From Emiliania huxleyi CCMP1516 (Eukaryota; Haptophyta; Isochrysidales; Noelaerhabdaceae): a DNA stretch of 64,000 bases. Position numbers and translations under genes: made by a program. Shown here one piece after another: positions 9,419 to 18,106 of the stretch. The notes beneath the pieces are model-generated. The model searched no databases, had not been told where the DNA came from, and worked only from the letters and a program-made list of their open reading frames with translations. The DNA is taken from the NCBI RefSeq assembly GCF_000372725.1, contig NW_005198966.1, positions 2,176,114-2,240,113 on the forward strand. Direction: 5' to 3'. Each line of letters starts with the position of its first letter. Positions within the stretch are counted from its first letter, which is position 1.

Positions 9419-10925
9419 ATCGACCCATGACCCTTGTAGATCCGCTCCTGCAACCATTCTCTAGGGTGGCACACTCACACTCGGGTCCGAGCGGCGGCGG
9501 CGGCGGCGGTGCCGGAGACGGTGGCAGGGTAGGCGGCGGTGGGGGATGCGGTGGGAGCGGTGGTGGACGCGGAGGGTGCGGTGGCGGCGGCGGGCGGGTC
9601 ACGCATCGTCGCCAATATGCGCCATGGGCCCACTCTGACGGGTCTGCAATACTACATTCGCTGCCTCCCAGCACATAGCAGAATGGATTTGGGTACTGGT
9701 CGACGTGTTCCGCGCATGAGCATCGCGGGCTGACGTCGGTGCCGCCGCTGGTGCAGCCGTTCTCCTCAACTGAACATGCGCACTCGGGACCCAGCGGCGG
9801 AAAATTCGGCGGCGGCGGCGGCGGCGGGCTGGGCGGGTCGGGCGGTGGGCGAGGAGGTCGTGGGGGGGGTGGAGCCTTCGGTGGCGGCTTTGGTGGCTCC
9901 GGTGGTGGTGCTGGAGGCTGTGGCGGCTGTGGCGGCTGCGGTGGCACGGCCCCGTATGCAGTTTCGATGCCAGTCACCTGTTTAATCCACTCCTTGTGTC
10001 CTGCGACGCGAGCGTAGAGGGCCGGCGCAGTTTTGTCGCCGCAGAAGGTGAGAATCGAGGACACTACACCCACCTGAATGCGCTGCCCCGCCTTGTCGAT
10101 AACAAAGAGCGGCGAGCCAGAGTCGCCGGAGCAGATTCCGTCCAGGTCGGTGTAGCGCTCCCATCCACGGAGGTCTGGGTCGTACACGCCAGCGCAAAGC
10201 TCGCCGTGGTCAACATGCAGGCCGTCGTGTCCGTCGAAGCCCATGTTTAGAAAGCGCGAACACTCGAGCTCGTTAAACAGCGTCGTCTCCAGCTGCTTGA
10301 GATACCGCGCCTGCCCTGCATCCTGGCCTGTGGCGCCCCACCCTATTACAGTAGCAGTGCGGATCGGGGGTATCGCATCTGGCGGCCAAAAAGTCCCGTC
10401 GTCGAGTCCAAGATGATCAAAGGAGCAAGTGGTCGCACGCTCGAGCCGGATCAAAGCAATGTCAGCAGACACAGAGGTATGAACCTCGTACTCAGGGCGC
10501 ACGACAATCTCCACCGCCCTGATGTTCTCGGCGCAGTCATCCTCAAAGGTATGCAAGGCGACCACATCGTGTCGGTGAATGCCGACATGCAGGGCCGCCG
10601 GCTGCATGTTGAGGACGCAGTGCGCAGCCGTCAGCACCCATAGGCGAGAAATCGTCGATGCACCACAGAAGCCGACGTTGCCATTCAGATTGTTGCGGTA
10701 CAGCCTCGCCATGTAAGGGTGAGTGAAGCGCTGCGCTTCATAGCCCCCGACAATGTACTCAGGTCGCACAGCGCCGGGTCCAAGGTGACCCGTCGGGGGC
10801 GTTGACGCCATAGCGGAGGTGTTGGCCATGGTGCGTCGCGCCCATGAGTCTGCACCGACCGTCCGCGTCCCCGCCGAATCGCTTCCAAAAGGAAGTGACC
10901 GTCGCTGCATTTTGGCCGCGATCAT
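9387..10925 (-). CDS. Chymotrypsin-fold (S1) serine protease with Pro-rich linkers and Cys-rich repeats
   Basis: A 512-residue protein. After a 57-residue N-terminal stretch comes the activation site IVGG (58-61). The catalytic triad is complete: His102 in LTAAHC, Asp155 in ADIALI and Ser269 in SGDSGSP. The residue at the usual S1 specificity position is Gly rather than Asp, so trypsin-like specificity is doubtful. After the protease domain come a Pro-rich hinge (about 330-375), a Cys-rich module starting LGPECACSVEENGC, a second Pro-rich hinge, and a second Cys-rich module LGPECECATLENGC. This last module stops after about 35 residues, exactly where the TGTAGAGC repeat begins, so the C-terminus looks truncated. 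No clear signal peptide follows the ATG at 10925. An upstream exon may be missing, since such proteins are usually secreted. Confidence 0.9.
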   Translation of the reverse strand: MIAAKMQRRSLPFGSDSAGTRTVGADSWARRTMANTSAMASTPPTGHLGPGAVRPEYIVGGYEAQRFTHPYMARLYRNNLNGNVGFCGASTISRLWVLTAAHCVLNMQPAALHVGIHRHDVVALHTFEDDCAENIRAVEIVVRPEYEVHTSVSADIALIRLERATTCSFDHLGLDDGTFWPPDAIPPIRTATVIGWGATGQDAGQARYLKQLETTLFNELECSRFLNMGFDGHDGLHVDHGELCAGVYDPDLRGWERYTDLDGICSGDSGSPLFVIDKAGQRIQVGVVSSILTFCGDKTAPALYARVAGHKEWIKQVTGIETAYGAVPPQPPQPPQPPAPPPEPPKPPPKAPPPPRPPRPPPDPPSPPPPPPPNFPPLGPECACSVEENGCTSGGTDVSPRCSCAEHVDQYPNPFCYVLGGSECSIADPSEWAHGAYWRRCVTRPPPPPHPPRPPPLPPHPPPPPTLPPSPAPPPPPPLGPECECATLENGCRSGSTRVMGRCGCAERSGAL

Positions 10926-11711
10926 TTGGTGGAATCTAATTCCACGTAACTAACTGCAGGATAACTCGAGCGAGGGCGGCAATGAGTGCAAACCGCTCGT
11001 TTAAGAACATGGTTCATAGCGTGCAGTTCTGCATGTGTCTGTGAGTGAGACTTGGTCGGCAGATGATTGATGGCACTTGCGCGACTTGGGGCGCATGTGG
11101 GCCACACAGAGACAGCGATCGACGAGACCGACAGACGAGAGTTTCCGGCAACCCAGAGGGAAACCAGAGGGTCCCCAGCACTTTGAGTTTCCGGAAGTTT
11201 CCAGGGAAACCAGAGGGTGTTTGGTTGGTGCTCCCTCCATTCCTGCTCCATTCTGGCAACTCTCGAGTTTCCCTGAGTCTGGGAGCTGGTTTGGGGCAAA
11301 ATCTGTGAGGCGAAACCGAGGAAAACTACGCGGATATTTTCCAGGTATACCCCCGGGAACTTTTCCAGGTATACCCGCAAAATACCCCGGTATTTTGCCG
11401 ATTTGGCTGATTTGGGGCCCAAACCAGCCTCAGACACAGACTCGGCTCAGAGCCCGGGAAATTGATGATTTCTCGGGTCCGTTGGCCTTTTTTTGTAGGG
11501 AAGAATTTTGATACCCGTCAAGACGCCTGCTGGGGCCTGGGGGCAGCTTTCGAATTGGGCCAGGTACCAATTTTGTCGAATTTATTTCAAAATCTGCAGG
11601 CGCGGAACGCCTGCGAAAATTTTGAAGAAATTTGCGGTCGGGCCTGATTTTCATCAAGATCTTTCAAATTTGCGGTGTGGAGTTGGGCTGGAGTTGGGGG
11701 GTGGGGTTATA
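10926..11711. other. Intergenic region with no supported gene
   Basis: Both strands have only short frames. The stretch 11,140-11,420 contains several near-repeats of GGAAACCAGAGGGT and of a CCAGGTATACCC element (two copies at about 11,341 and 11,367). From 11,480 to 11,690 the sequence is less GC-rich, with AAATTTGC-type words. It leads directly into telomere-type repeats. Confidence 0.45.
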
Positions 11712-11794
11712 GGTTAGGGTTATTAGGGTTAGAGGGTTAGGGTTAGGGTTAGGGTTAGGGTTAGGGTTAGGGTTAGGGTTAGGGTCAGGGTTAG
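11712..11794. repeat. Interstitial telomere-type repeat, TTAGGG array 1
   Basis: An array of TTAGGG on the plus strand, degenerate at the left side and then nearly perfect for about nine units, with one GTCAGGG variant. TTAGGG is the telomere repeat of many protists, including haptophytes. Genes lie on both sides, so this is an internal array, not a chromosome end within the window. Confidence 0.95.
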
Positions 11795-11895
11795 TCTTGT
11801 TGTGTCTGTATATGCCAGCGTTGCAGGGTTCTGCGCTGGGATCTGGCCCCACAGCGCCGACGACTAACTAAGACTCAGCCCCGCACGCTGAGACC

Positions 11896-11958
11896 TAGGG
11901 TTAGGGTTAGGGTTAGGGTAAGGGTTAGGGTTAGGGTTAGGGTTAGGGTTAGGGTTAG
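11896..11958. repeat. Interstitial telomere-type repeat, TTAGGG array 2
   Basis: About ten further TTAGGG units in the same orientation as array 1, with one GGGTAAGGG variant. About 100 bp of unique sequence separates the arrays. Both are followed by a similar word (TTAGTCTTGTTGTGT after array 1, TTAGTCTTCTTGTGT after array 2, then TGCCAGCGTT), so the array and its flank appear duplicated. Confidence 0.95.
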
Positions 11959-11983
11959 TCTTCTTGTGTTTTATGCCAGCGTT

Positions 11984-12786
11984 TTACACGCGGCCGGCGC
12001 CCTCTCGCGGCAAAAGGGTCGAGCGAGCGGGCAGAGTCGCGATGTCTGCGCACCCGCGTGCCGATGGGCGGCACACGCAGCGGAGAGAGGCCCTGTCGCG
12101 CCGCCAGTAGCGTTCCCCGCACTCCCCACGCCACCAAATGCCGCCTCAGGGCGCCAGCCACCTCTCTTACACGCGGCCGGCGCCCTCACTCTCGCGGCAA
12201 AAGGGTCGAGCGAGCGGGCAGAGTCGCGATGTCTGCGCACCAGCGTGCCGATGGGCGGCACACGCAGCGGAGAGAGGCCCTGTCGCGCCGCCAGTAGCGT
12301 TCCGCACTCCCCACGCCACCAAATGCCGCCTCAGGGCGCCAGCCACCTCTTACACGCGTCCGGCGCCCTCTCGCGGCAAAAGAGTCGAGCGAGCGGGCAG
12401 AGTCGCGAGATGTCTGCGCACCCGCGTGCCGATGGGCGGCGCACGCAATCGAGAGAGGCCCTGTCGCGCCGCCAGTAGCGTTCCGCACTCCCCACGCCAC
12501 CAAATGCCGCCTCAGGGCGCCAGCCACCTCTTACACGCGGCCGGCGCCCTCTCGCGGCAAAAGGGTCGAGCGAGCGGCAGAGTCGCGATGTCTGCGCACC
12601 CGCGTGCCGATGGGCGGCACACGCAATCGAGAGAGGCCCTGTCACGCCGCCAGTAGCGTTCCGCACTCCCCAGCCACGCCACCAATTGCCGCCTCAGGGC
12701 GCCAGCCACCTCTTACACGCGGCCGGCGCCCTCTCGCGGCAAAAGGGTCGAGCGAGCGGGCAGAGTCGCGATGTCCCTGCGCACCT
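11984..12786. repeat. Tandem satellite, 181-183-bp unit, about 4.4 copies
   Basis: The word CG(G/T)CCGGCGCC recurs at 11991, 12174, 12357, 12538 and 12720, giving spacings of 183, 183, 181 and 182 bp. Each unit includes GCAAAAGGGTCGAGCGAGCG and a region reading GCCGATGGGCGGCACACGC. The last copy breaks off at about 12,780. The copies differ by a few substitutions and one- to four-base indels. The block abuts the TTAGGG arrays, as subtelomeric satellites do. Open frames across it are repeat artefacts. Confidence 0.95.
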
Positions 12787-13264
12787 GGGTGTTCGCCGCC
12801 TATATGCTCTATCCTGTGCCAAGACGGACACGTTTTGACAATCAAAATCTACCTCAAAATTTGCGGCCGCTCCTCGAAATTTGCTGATCAAAATTTGCGG
12901 TGGCCCGGATCGAAACCTGTACTTTGGCCAACTGGCAACGCGTGGATCCGGCCCGCCTCGGCGGGTTACGGTTTAGCGCGACGACCGGGGGAGCTCTGAT
13001 CGCCGTACTCACCGGGACGCTGGTGAGGTGACGGCTGACGGTGGGAGGGCACCCCCCCAGACAGCCCCTCCCGACGGGGACGCCATCACCCTCGCCCAGG
13101 GATCTACAACGCTGTCTCACAAGGTCCGACAGGTTCGGCACCGGGCACCGCCTCGGTATACAAAATGCGCCTGCGGGCGGACCCTCACAGATCACAGATC
13201 ACAGAAGAGATCTTTCTCTCTACTCTCCGCCCTCAGACTCGAGATAGGAATTCCTGTATATGTT
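12787..13264. other. Intergenic region, nothing recognised
   Basis: The words AATTTGCGG and AAATTTGC occur near 12,855-12,900, as they do at 11,600-11,670 on the other side of the satellite. I see no gene, RNA or promoter signal. Confidence 0.45.
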
Positions 13265-15832
13265 TCACGCGGCCACAATGTCAAAGCCTCTGCGGCCTGA
13301 GAGCCGGAGCACATGGTCGTGCGACGCGAACGATCGGCTTGTGAGCTGTGATCGAGTCCAGTTCCAAGGTGGGGTCGGGCTCTTGTACGCGACACGCACG
13401 GTGAGTCGTGCGGCTAGCGCACCAGCGGCCGAGGCCGGCAAGCATAGTGCTAGTTGAGCCATGGAGTCTTGCTGCTCTGCACATGCGGACAGAAGCTCGG
13501 CCACTGGCTTCTCGCACCATCCGAGCGGTTCGACTCCATGAGGACTACTTCCCAGCAGCTGAACCCGCAATATGTCTCTCTGATCAAAAAGCTTGATGGC
13601 AAGGCTCTCGTGCAGGACGAGCGGCGCCGAGTGTATGTTCCGTGGGGCAGCAAAGCATCTGCTCACAGGCCCTGGGACTCCAACGAATTGCCGCGAAAGA
13701 GCGCTGATGGCAACCTGTAAGCGCTGGGGGCGAGCCAGTGGCAGAAGCAACTTGCAGGTCTCGAGCCAGACCTCCACGTTCGGAAAGGATGGCGATAGTG
13801 ACCGGGGCGGTTGTGTAAGCGCTACCATTGCTGCTGCTGCTGCCTCCTCTTTTGCCGCAGCTTCTGTCGCGGATACTGGTTTGGCGAGCACCGTCTCCTT
13901 GGAGGCTGTCGCTGTCGCCACCACAGCCTCCTCATCTTTTGCCGCTGGTGCGGCTGCATCTTCTGCTCCTGCTGCCGCTGCCTCATTGATCGCTCTCGCC
14001 GTTGCTTCCTCTCTCTGTCTTGTACCGTCGCTAGCGTTCACTACTGCTTCCGCCGCCCGTGCCTCAGTTGCGGTCACCGCATCCGCCGAAGATCCCCCCC
14101 CTGCTATCCTCTGAGCCCTCGCCTCCTCCGCCGCCTCCTCCGCCCCGGTCTTCTCCACCGCCGCCCTCGCCGCCGCCCGTGCCGCCTCCGCCGCCCTCGC
14201 CGCCGCCCTCGCCGCCCCCGCTGCCTCCGCCTCCGCCGCTGCCTCCGCCTCCGCCGCTGCCTCCGCCTCCGCCGCTGCCGTCCCCCTCGCTGCCTCCGCC
14301 GCCTTCGCCTCCGCCGCCTTCGCCTCCGCCGCTGCCTCCGCCTCCGCCGCTGCCTCCGCCTCCGCCGCTGCCTCCGCCTCCGCCGCTGCCGTCGCCCTCG
14401 CTGCCTCCGCCGCCTTCGCCTCCGCCGCCTTCGCCTCCGCCGCTGCCTCCGCCTCCGCCGCTGCCGTCGCCCTCGCTGCCTCCGCCGCCTTCGCCTCCGC
14501 CGCCTTCGCCTCCGCCGCTGCCTCCGCCTCCGCCGCTGCCGTCGCCCTCGCTGCCTCCGCCGCCTTCGCCTCCGCCGCCTTCGCCTCCGCCGCTGCCTCC
14601 GCCTCCGCCGCTGCCGCCGCCCTCGCCGCCTCCGCCCCCGCCTCCGCCGCCTCCTCCTCCTCTGCTGCCGCTTTCGCCGCTTCCGCCGCCGCAGCTTCAT
14701 CCGCTGCCAGCCTCGCTGCCTCTGACGCTTCATCCACTGCCAGCCTCGACGCCGCCCTCGCCGCCTCCACGTCAAGGCGCTCGATTTCTGTCTTGGCAGC
14801 AACCGCCACCTTGGCTCGCCCCTGCCGGCCTCGCACGACTGCCTGCAGCTGGCTCGCCGACCGCTCCTCTGAAGCGACGCGCGCTGCCTCCGCCTCCGCT
14901 GCTGCCGCTTCCTCCACCGCCGCCACCGCAACCTCCGCCGCAGCCACCGCCGAAGCTGCTGCCTCCTCCTCATCATCCGCCCTCAGCGACTCTGCGCGAG
15001 CGCGTCGGCCCCGCACCTCAGCCTGAACCCCCACGGCAGACGCTTCTGCTGCTACCCGCTGAGCCCTCGCCTCCACAGACGCCGTCTCCTCCACCGTCTT
15101 CTCCACCGTCTCAGTACCCATTGTCTTCTCCTCTGCTCTTGCCTCATCGTATTTGCTTCCTCCCCCGTCGTCCACTCTCCATGGCTCTGCACTGTCGTTG
15201 GCAGTGTTGGACAACGCAGCCTCCCCGGGCTCCGCTTTGAGTGGATGAAGCGGAGCAAGGCCGGCCCCAGCTGGAAGTAACCAGGAGACTGCTCCGGTCG
15301 CAGGCTGCCAATAGTAGATGCGACCATCCTCAGCGGTCACAGCCTCCCATTCGGAATCGGGCAGCGGCAGCTCGTTGATCGCCTCAGGCTCAGCGTCTGG
15401 AGGGGCTGGCTCGGCCTCGGGTACCAACGCGTCGATGGTGGATGGCCTCGCAAAGATGGCCGCTGCGCTGCTCTTCCTGCTACGCATCTCTGCCAGCTCC
15501 GCATCGCGGGCTGCTCGGGCCTTCGCGGCCCAGTCCGCGTCCTGCTGCTGCCGATCTCTATCCTGACCTGCCTTGTCGCTGCACGCTTCGCACAGGCAGA
15601 CGGCCTTGCGTTTTCCTGTCCAGCGGCATCGAGTCGCATCGTACCAGCCCCCGATGGGCAGGCTCGCAGACAGACGGGAGACCTCGGCCGTTGATGATCT
15701 CTGGACGGGCGGCGAGAGAGGCTGCCGCGGAAATGTGTCGCCTACGACTGCCGTCATCATCCTTGAACCCCACGCTCGGGCAGTGCCTGCGGGCGTGTCG
15801 CCGCCTGTCCCAGCGCTGCTGACGGATGCCAT
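13265..15832 (-). CDS. WW-domain, IQ-motif, Ala/Glu coiled-coil protein with a C2-like C-terminus
   Basis: An 855-residue protein from the ATG at 15832; upstream in-frame codons are not ATG. Near residues 66-84 is a Cys/Arg-rich segment (TRCRW...CLCEAC). A WW domain lies at about 160-188, with EWEAVTAEDGRIYYWQPATG and a final W in AVSWLLP; the usual last Pro follows as LLPA. Two IQ-like calmodulin-binding motifs follow (VQAEVRGRRARA and LQAVVRGRQGRA). Residues about 330-640 are Ala/Glu/Lys/Arg-rich and built of a 25-residue repeat, likely one long helix. The last 180 residues (from NVEVWLETCKLLLPL) resemble a C2 beta-sandwich: LRVQLLGSSPHGVEPLG and a final RLTVRVAYKS strand. It may be a calmodulin- and membrane-linked scaffold; no function is proven. 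Confidence 0.75.
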   Translation of the reverse strand: MASVSSAGTGGDTPAGTARAWGSRMMTAVVGDTFPRQPLSPPVQRSSTAEVSRLSASLPIGGWYDATRCRWTGKRKAVCLCEACSDKAGQDRDRQQQDADWAAKARAARDAELAEMRSRKSSAAAIFARPSTIDALVPEAEPAPPDAEPEAINELPLPDSEWEAVTAEDGRIYYWQPATGAVSWLLPAGAGLAPLHPLKAEPGEAALSNTANDSAEPWRVDDGGGSKYDEARAEEKTMGTETVEKTVEETASVEARAQRVAAEASAVGVQAEVRGRRARAESLRADDEEEAAASAVAAAEVAVAAVEEAAAAEAEAARVASEERSASQLQAVVRGRQGRAKVAVAAKTEIERLDVEAARAASRLAVDEASEAARLAADEAAAAEAAKAAAEEEEAAEAGAEAARAAAAAEAEAAAEAKAAEAKAAEAARATAAAEAEAAAEAKAAEAKAAEAARATAAAEAEAAAEAKAAEAKAAEAARATAAAEAEAAAEAEAAAEAEAAAEAKAAEAKAAEAARGTAAAEAEAAAEAEAAAEAEAAGAARAAARAAEAARAAARAAVEKTGAEEAAEEARAQRIAGGGSSADAVTATEARAAEAVVNASDGTRQREEATARAINEAAAAGAEDAAAPAAKDEEAVVATATASKETVLAKPVSATEAAAKEEAAAAAMVALTQPPRSLSPSFPNVEVWLETCKLLLPLARPQRLQVAISALSRQFVGVPGPVSRCFAAPRNIHSAPLVLHESLAIKLFDQRDILRVQLLGSSPHGVEPLGWCEKPVAELLSACAEQQDSMAQLALCLPASAAGALAARLTVRVAYKSPTPPWNWTRSQLTSRSFASHDHVLRLSGRRGFDIVAA
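14200..14640 (-). repeat. In-frame 75-bp (25-residue) coding repeat
   Basis: The unit encodes AEAKAAEAKAAEAARATAAA plus a few residues. It is repeated about four times with near-identical DNA; for example, the same word starts at 14401 and 14476. The multiple of three keeps the frame open. Such arrays vary in copy number between strains. Confidence 0.9.
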
Positions 15833-15865
15833 ACGAGCAGAGTCCCGAGGACCTGCACGCAACAC

Positions 15866-16216
15866 GTTGCGCGTTCGTCCAGCGCGAAACCGTAAAAAAA
15901 ATTTAATTTTTTCTCTCTCTTTCTAGGTTTGTTGTTGGCAAAGCAAGACACAGCGCTCACACAAAATAAAATTACAGATTCACAGTGGGCGGAAACTTTT
16001 CATGCTCCTTCTCTCTCTCTCGAGGTTTATACCAGATTGCGCTGGGGATTTTTTTCGCTATTGTGTCATTACCAATCCCTCGTGCCACTCTCTCGAGGTC
16101 TCTGAAAACGAGCGCTCGGCCCCCCCCCCCCCCCCTGGGGGCGACGGTTACTGGGCGCCTGGCGACAGCCCGCGCCTGGGGCTCCGCGATCCGTGGTTGG
16201 GTTCGGCCGCTCTAAG
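15866..16216. other. Intergenic region between the WW/IQ gene and the kinesin fragment
   Basis: It holds an AT-rich tract (15,893-15,975) that could include the promoter of the minus-strand gene, two similar CTCTCTCT(C)GAGGTTT words (about 16,012 and 16,091), and a C homopolymer of about 14 bases at 16,122. No gene is seen. Confidence 0.45.
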
Positions 16217-16486
16217 ATGCGGCCGTCTCGTGGGGCTAAGCCCAAGATCACACGCCCGCGCGTTTATGCGCGGCTGCGGCCGATGCATGGGCGCGATGCT
16301 GGCAAGCCGGAGCTGTTCCAGATCGATGAGACGTCGCTCTCGTATGTGAAGGAAGAGGGTGGTGATCCGTGCCGCTACGTTTTTGACCAGGTATTCGGAA
16401 TGGACGCGCAGCAAGAGCAGGTGTACGAGGCCATTGGCGCCACTGCAATCGAGCAGATGCGGCAGGGCTTCAACTCGACACCGTCT
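16217..16486 (+). pseudogene. Kinesin motor-domain fragment (N-terminal strands only)
   Basis: From the ATG at 16217 the frame reads RPRVYARLRPMHGRDAGKPEL, then YVFDQVFGMDAQQEQVYEAI and a QGFNST end. This follows the start of kinesin heads: the V.VRxRP strand, F.FD.VF...sQ..VY and G(Y/F)N. In an intact motor the next segment would be the P-loop AYGQTGSGKT. It is absent here and in the next 1.7 kb on this strand. Instead the frame enters unrelated sequence with a G run at 16,541. Either this is a first exon whose partners lie beyond the window or a broken copy. The absence of the P-loop nearby favours a fragment. Confidence 0.6.
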
Positions 16487-16651
16487 CGGTTGCCATTAAG
16501 CCAAAGCCGAGGAAAATGCCGTACATCCTGGCTTCCTCCTTGGGGGGGGGGGGGGGATGGAGGTGGCAGGCATTATGGAATGACAGCAAGGCGAGTCATG
16601 TGGAAGCGAGGCAGCAGGGAGGACAGGAGGGGAGAGGCGGCAGGGAGAGCG

Positions 16652-17164
16652 TCAAGGGCGGCAGTGGGAGCCTTCTTCGGGTTGAGGTTCTCCTCGGGAA
16701 TTTCGCTCTTGGAAACTCCTGCCATCCAGTCCTACGACATAGCAACGTGCAATGCGTGATACGACGTCGCGCGGAATTTCACTCCGAGCGGCGGCTCCAG
16801 CCTGCACGTGTCCCGACGTGTCGGCGAGGGTGTGGGTGTGGCCAAATCTGGGCGGCGGCGGAGGCGGCGGCGAAGGCGGCAAGCCCGGCGGGGGCGGCGG
16901 CGGTGGAGGTGGCGGAGGCAGCGGCGGATTGCTAGGCGGCGGCGAGGGCGAGGGTGGCGGAGGAGCTGGAGGCGGCGGACTAGGAGGTGGCGGCGGAGGA
17001 GGCGGCGACGGAGGTGGAACGGGCGGCGACGGCGGTCCCGCTGGTCCTCCTCCGCCCCACGGGTTGAAGTCCCAGATCCCTCGCTCTGTCCCAGCCGGCG
17101 CGTCTGTCACGGCTGGCGCCGCGATTGGCGCGACGAACGCGCTGAGCGCGAGCGGAAGAGACAT
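16652..17164 (-). CDS. Pro-rich secreted or wall-type protein
   Basis: From the ATG at 17164 comes a likely signal peptide (MSLPLALSAFVAPIAAPAV) with an Ala-rich cleavage zone. A short segment WDFNPWGG follows, then about 65 residues of nearly pure Pro with Ser/Ala/Gly (SPPPP and PPPPSPPPP patterns), as in algal hydroxyproline-rich glycoproteins. After it come FGHTHTLADTSGHVQAGAA and a tail without recognised motifs. The total is 170 residues. The reading frame may be joined to other exons. No enzyme domain is seen, so a structural or linker role is the only suggestion. Confidence 0.45.
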   Translation of the reverse strand: MSLPLALSAFVAPIAAPAVTDAPAGTERGIWDFNPWGGGGPAGPPSPPVPPPSPPPPPPPPSPPPPAPPPPSPSPPPSNPPLPPPPPPPPPPPGLPPSPPPPPPPRFGHTHTLADTSGHVQAGAAARSEIPRDVVSRIARCYVVGLDGRSFQERNSRGEPQPEEGSHCRP

Positions 17165-18106
17165 TTGGACGTCGGCCGTCCCCGACGCGCAGCCGGAATT
17201 TTTTACGCCCAGCCGGAATTTTTTTCCGCGCCAGACATTCGGAAAAAGGCGCATTCATTCTCACACATCATAAAGTCCACACACTCATGGCCGACATGCG
17301 GAGGACCATCTGTTGGCTCTTGACCCCCCCCCCCCCCCCACACCCCCCTTTCGACCACGCGAACATCGACCGCGCCGACTTTCGCGGCGTCGTGGGCTTT
17401 GAGAAGGCGTCCTTCCTCATGGTGCAAGGCGTCCCCGTCACGGATGCCTTTGGGAACGCCGTCCTTGCCACGGGCGCGATTGCCGGTTAGACGTCCGGTT
17501 TTCCGGAGTCTCCCCACTCTCTGTCTCCCGCCCCCCCGGGAGAGAGAGAGAGATGTTTTGTTCCCCCCGGGTGGATGGGCTAATAACACACCACAGCAAG
17601 ACATAGTGGTGTTTGAGAATTGGAGAATGGTCTTCTACACCGAGACCGTGCGTTCTGACTTCTGTCTCTCTGCTGTCTCTAGAGGGCAGACAGCGCCCCA
17701 AAATCCACCTGTGTGCACACCATGTCGCACTCTAGATGTCGCATGGGCTGTTCCCGGCTCGCGTTACACAATTTGTTTTCGGTCATTGCGCCATTCGGTA
17801 CCTCTCGGTGCCTTCCAGAGGCAGCTGCGGCCCCCCGCCGTAGCGCCGAGTGAACGGTGGCACTCGGCAGGTGGCTGACTGGCTGTGGTGAGATTTGCCC
17901 GGATTTCGCGCGATCGCTTCTTGACTCTGAAAGCAGAAAGGCTTCTTAAGGGAACGGAGAGCCGGAGACCGTGCGACCGGCGGACCACACGACAACCCAA
18001 CCAACTCTACAAACACAGCCACGTGTACGCACTAGACATATCAATCATCACCGTCGAGGACCTCGGTCCTCAGCCCCCGCCCACGGCGCTGAGAGGGTGA
18101 GGCGGT
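17165..18106. other. Region with one small open frame, otherwise unassigned
   Basis: A frame at 17,287-17,490 (plus) gives 67 residues with the stretch ADFRGVVGFEKASFLMVQG. It is preceded by a run of about 15 C, so frame errors are possible. I do not recognise it. The words TTTTTACGCCCAGCCGGAATTTTT near 17,200 form a short duplicated element (AGCCGGAATTTTTT twice). Nothing else is supported. Confidence 0.35.

Noticed and set aside
11966..12999. Several frames of 100-170 codons over the 183-bp satellite
   Set aside because: The frames exist on both strands, shift between copies through indels that are not multiples of three, and have no domain.
17287..17490. 67-residue frame starting MADMRRTICW
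   Set aside because: It crosses a C homopolymer, has no recognised domain and no neighbouring exon. It is mentioned only as part of an unassigned region.
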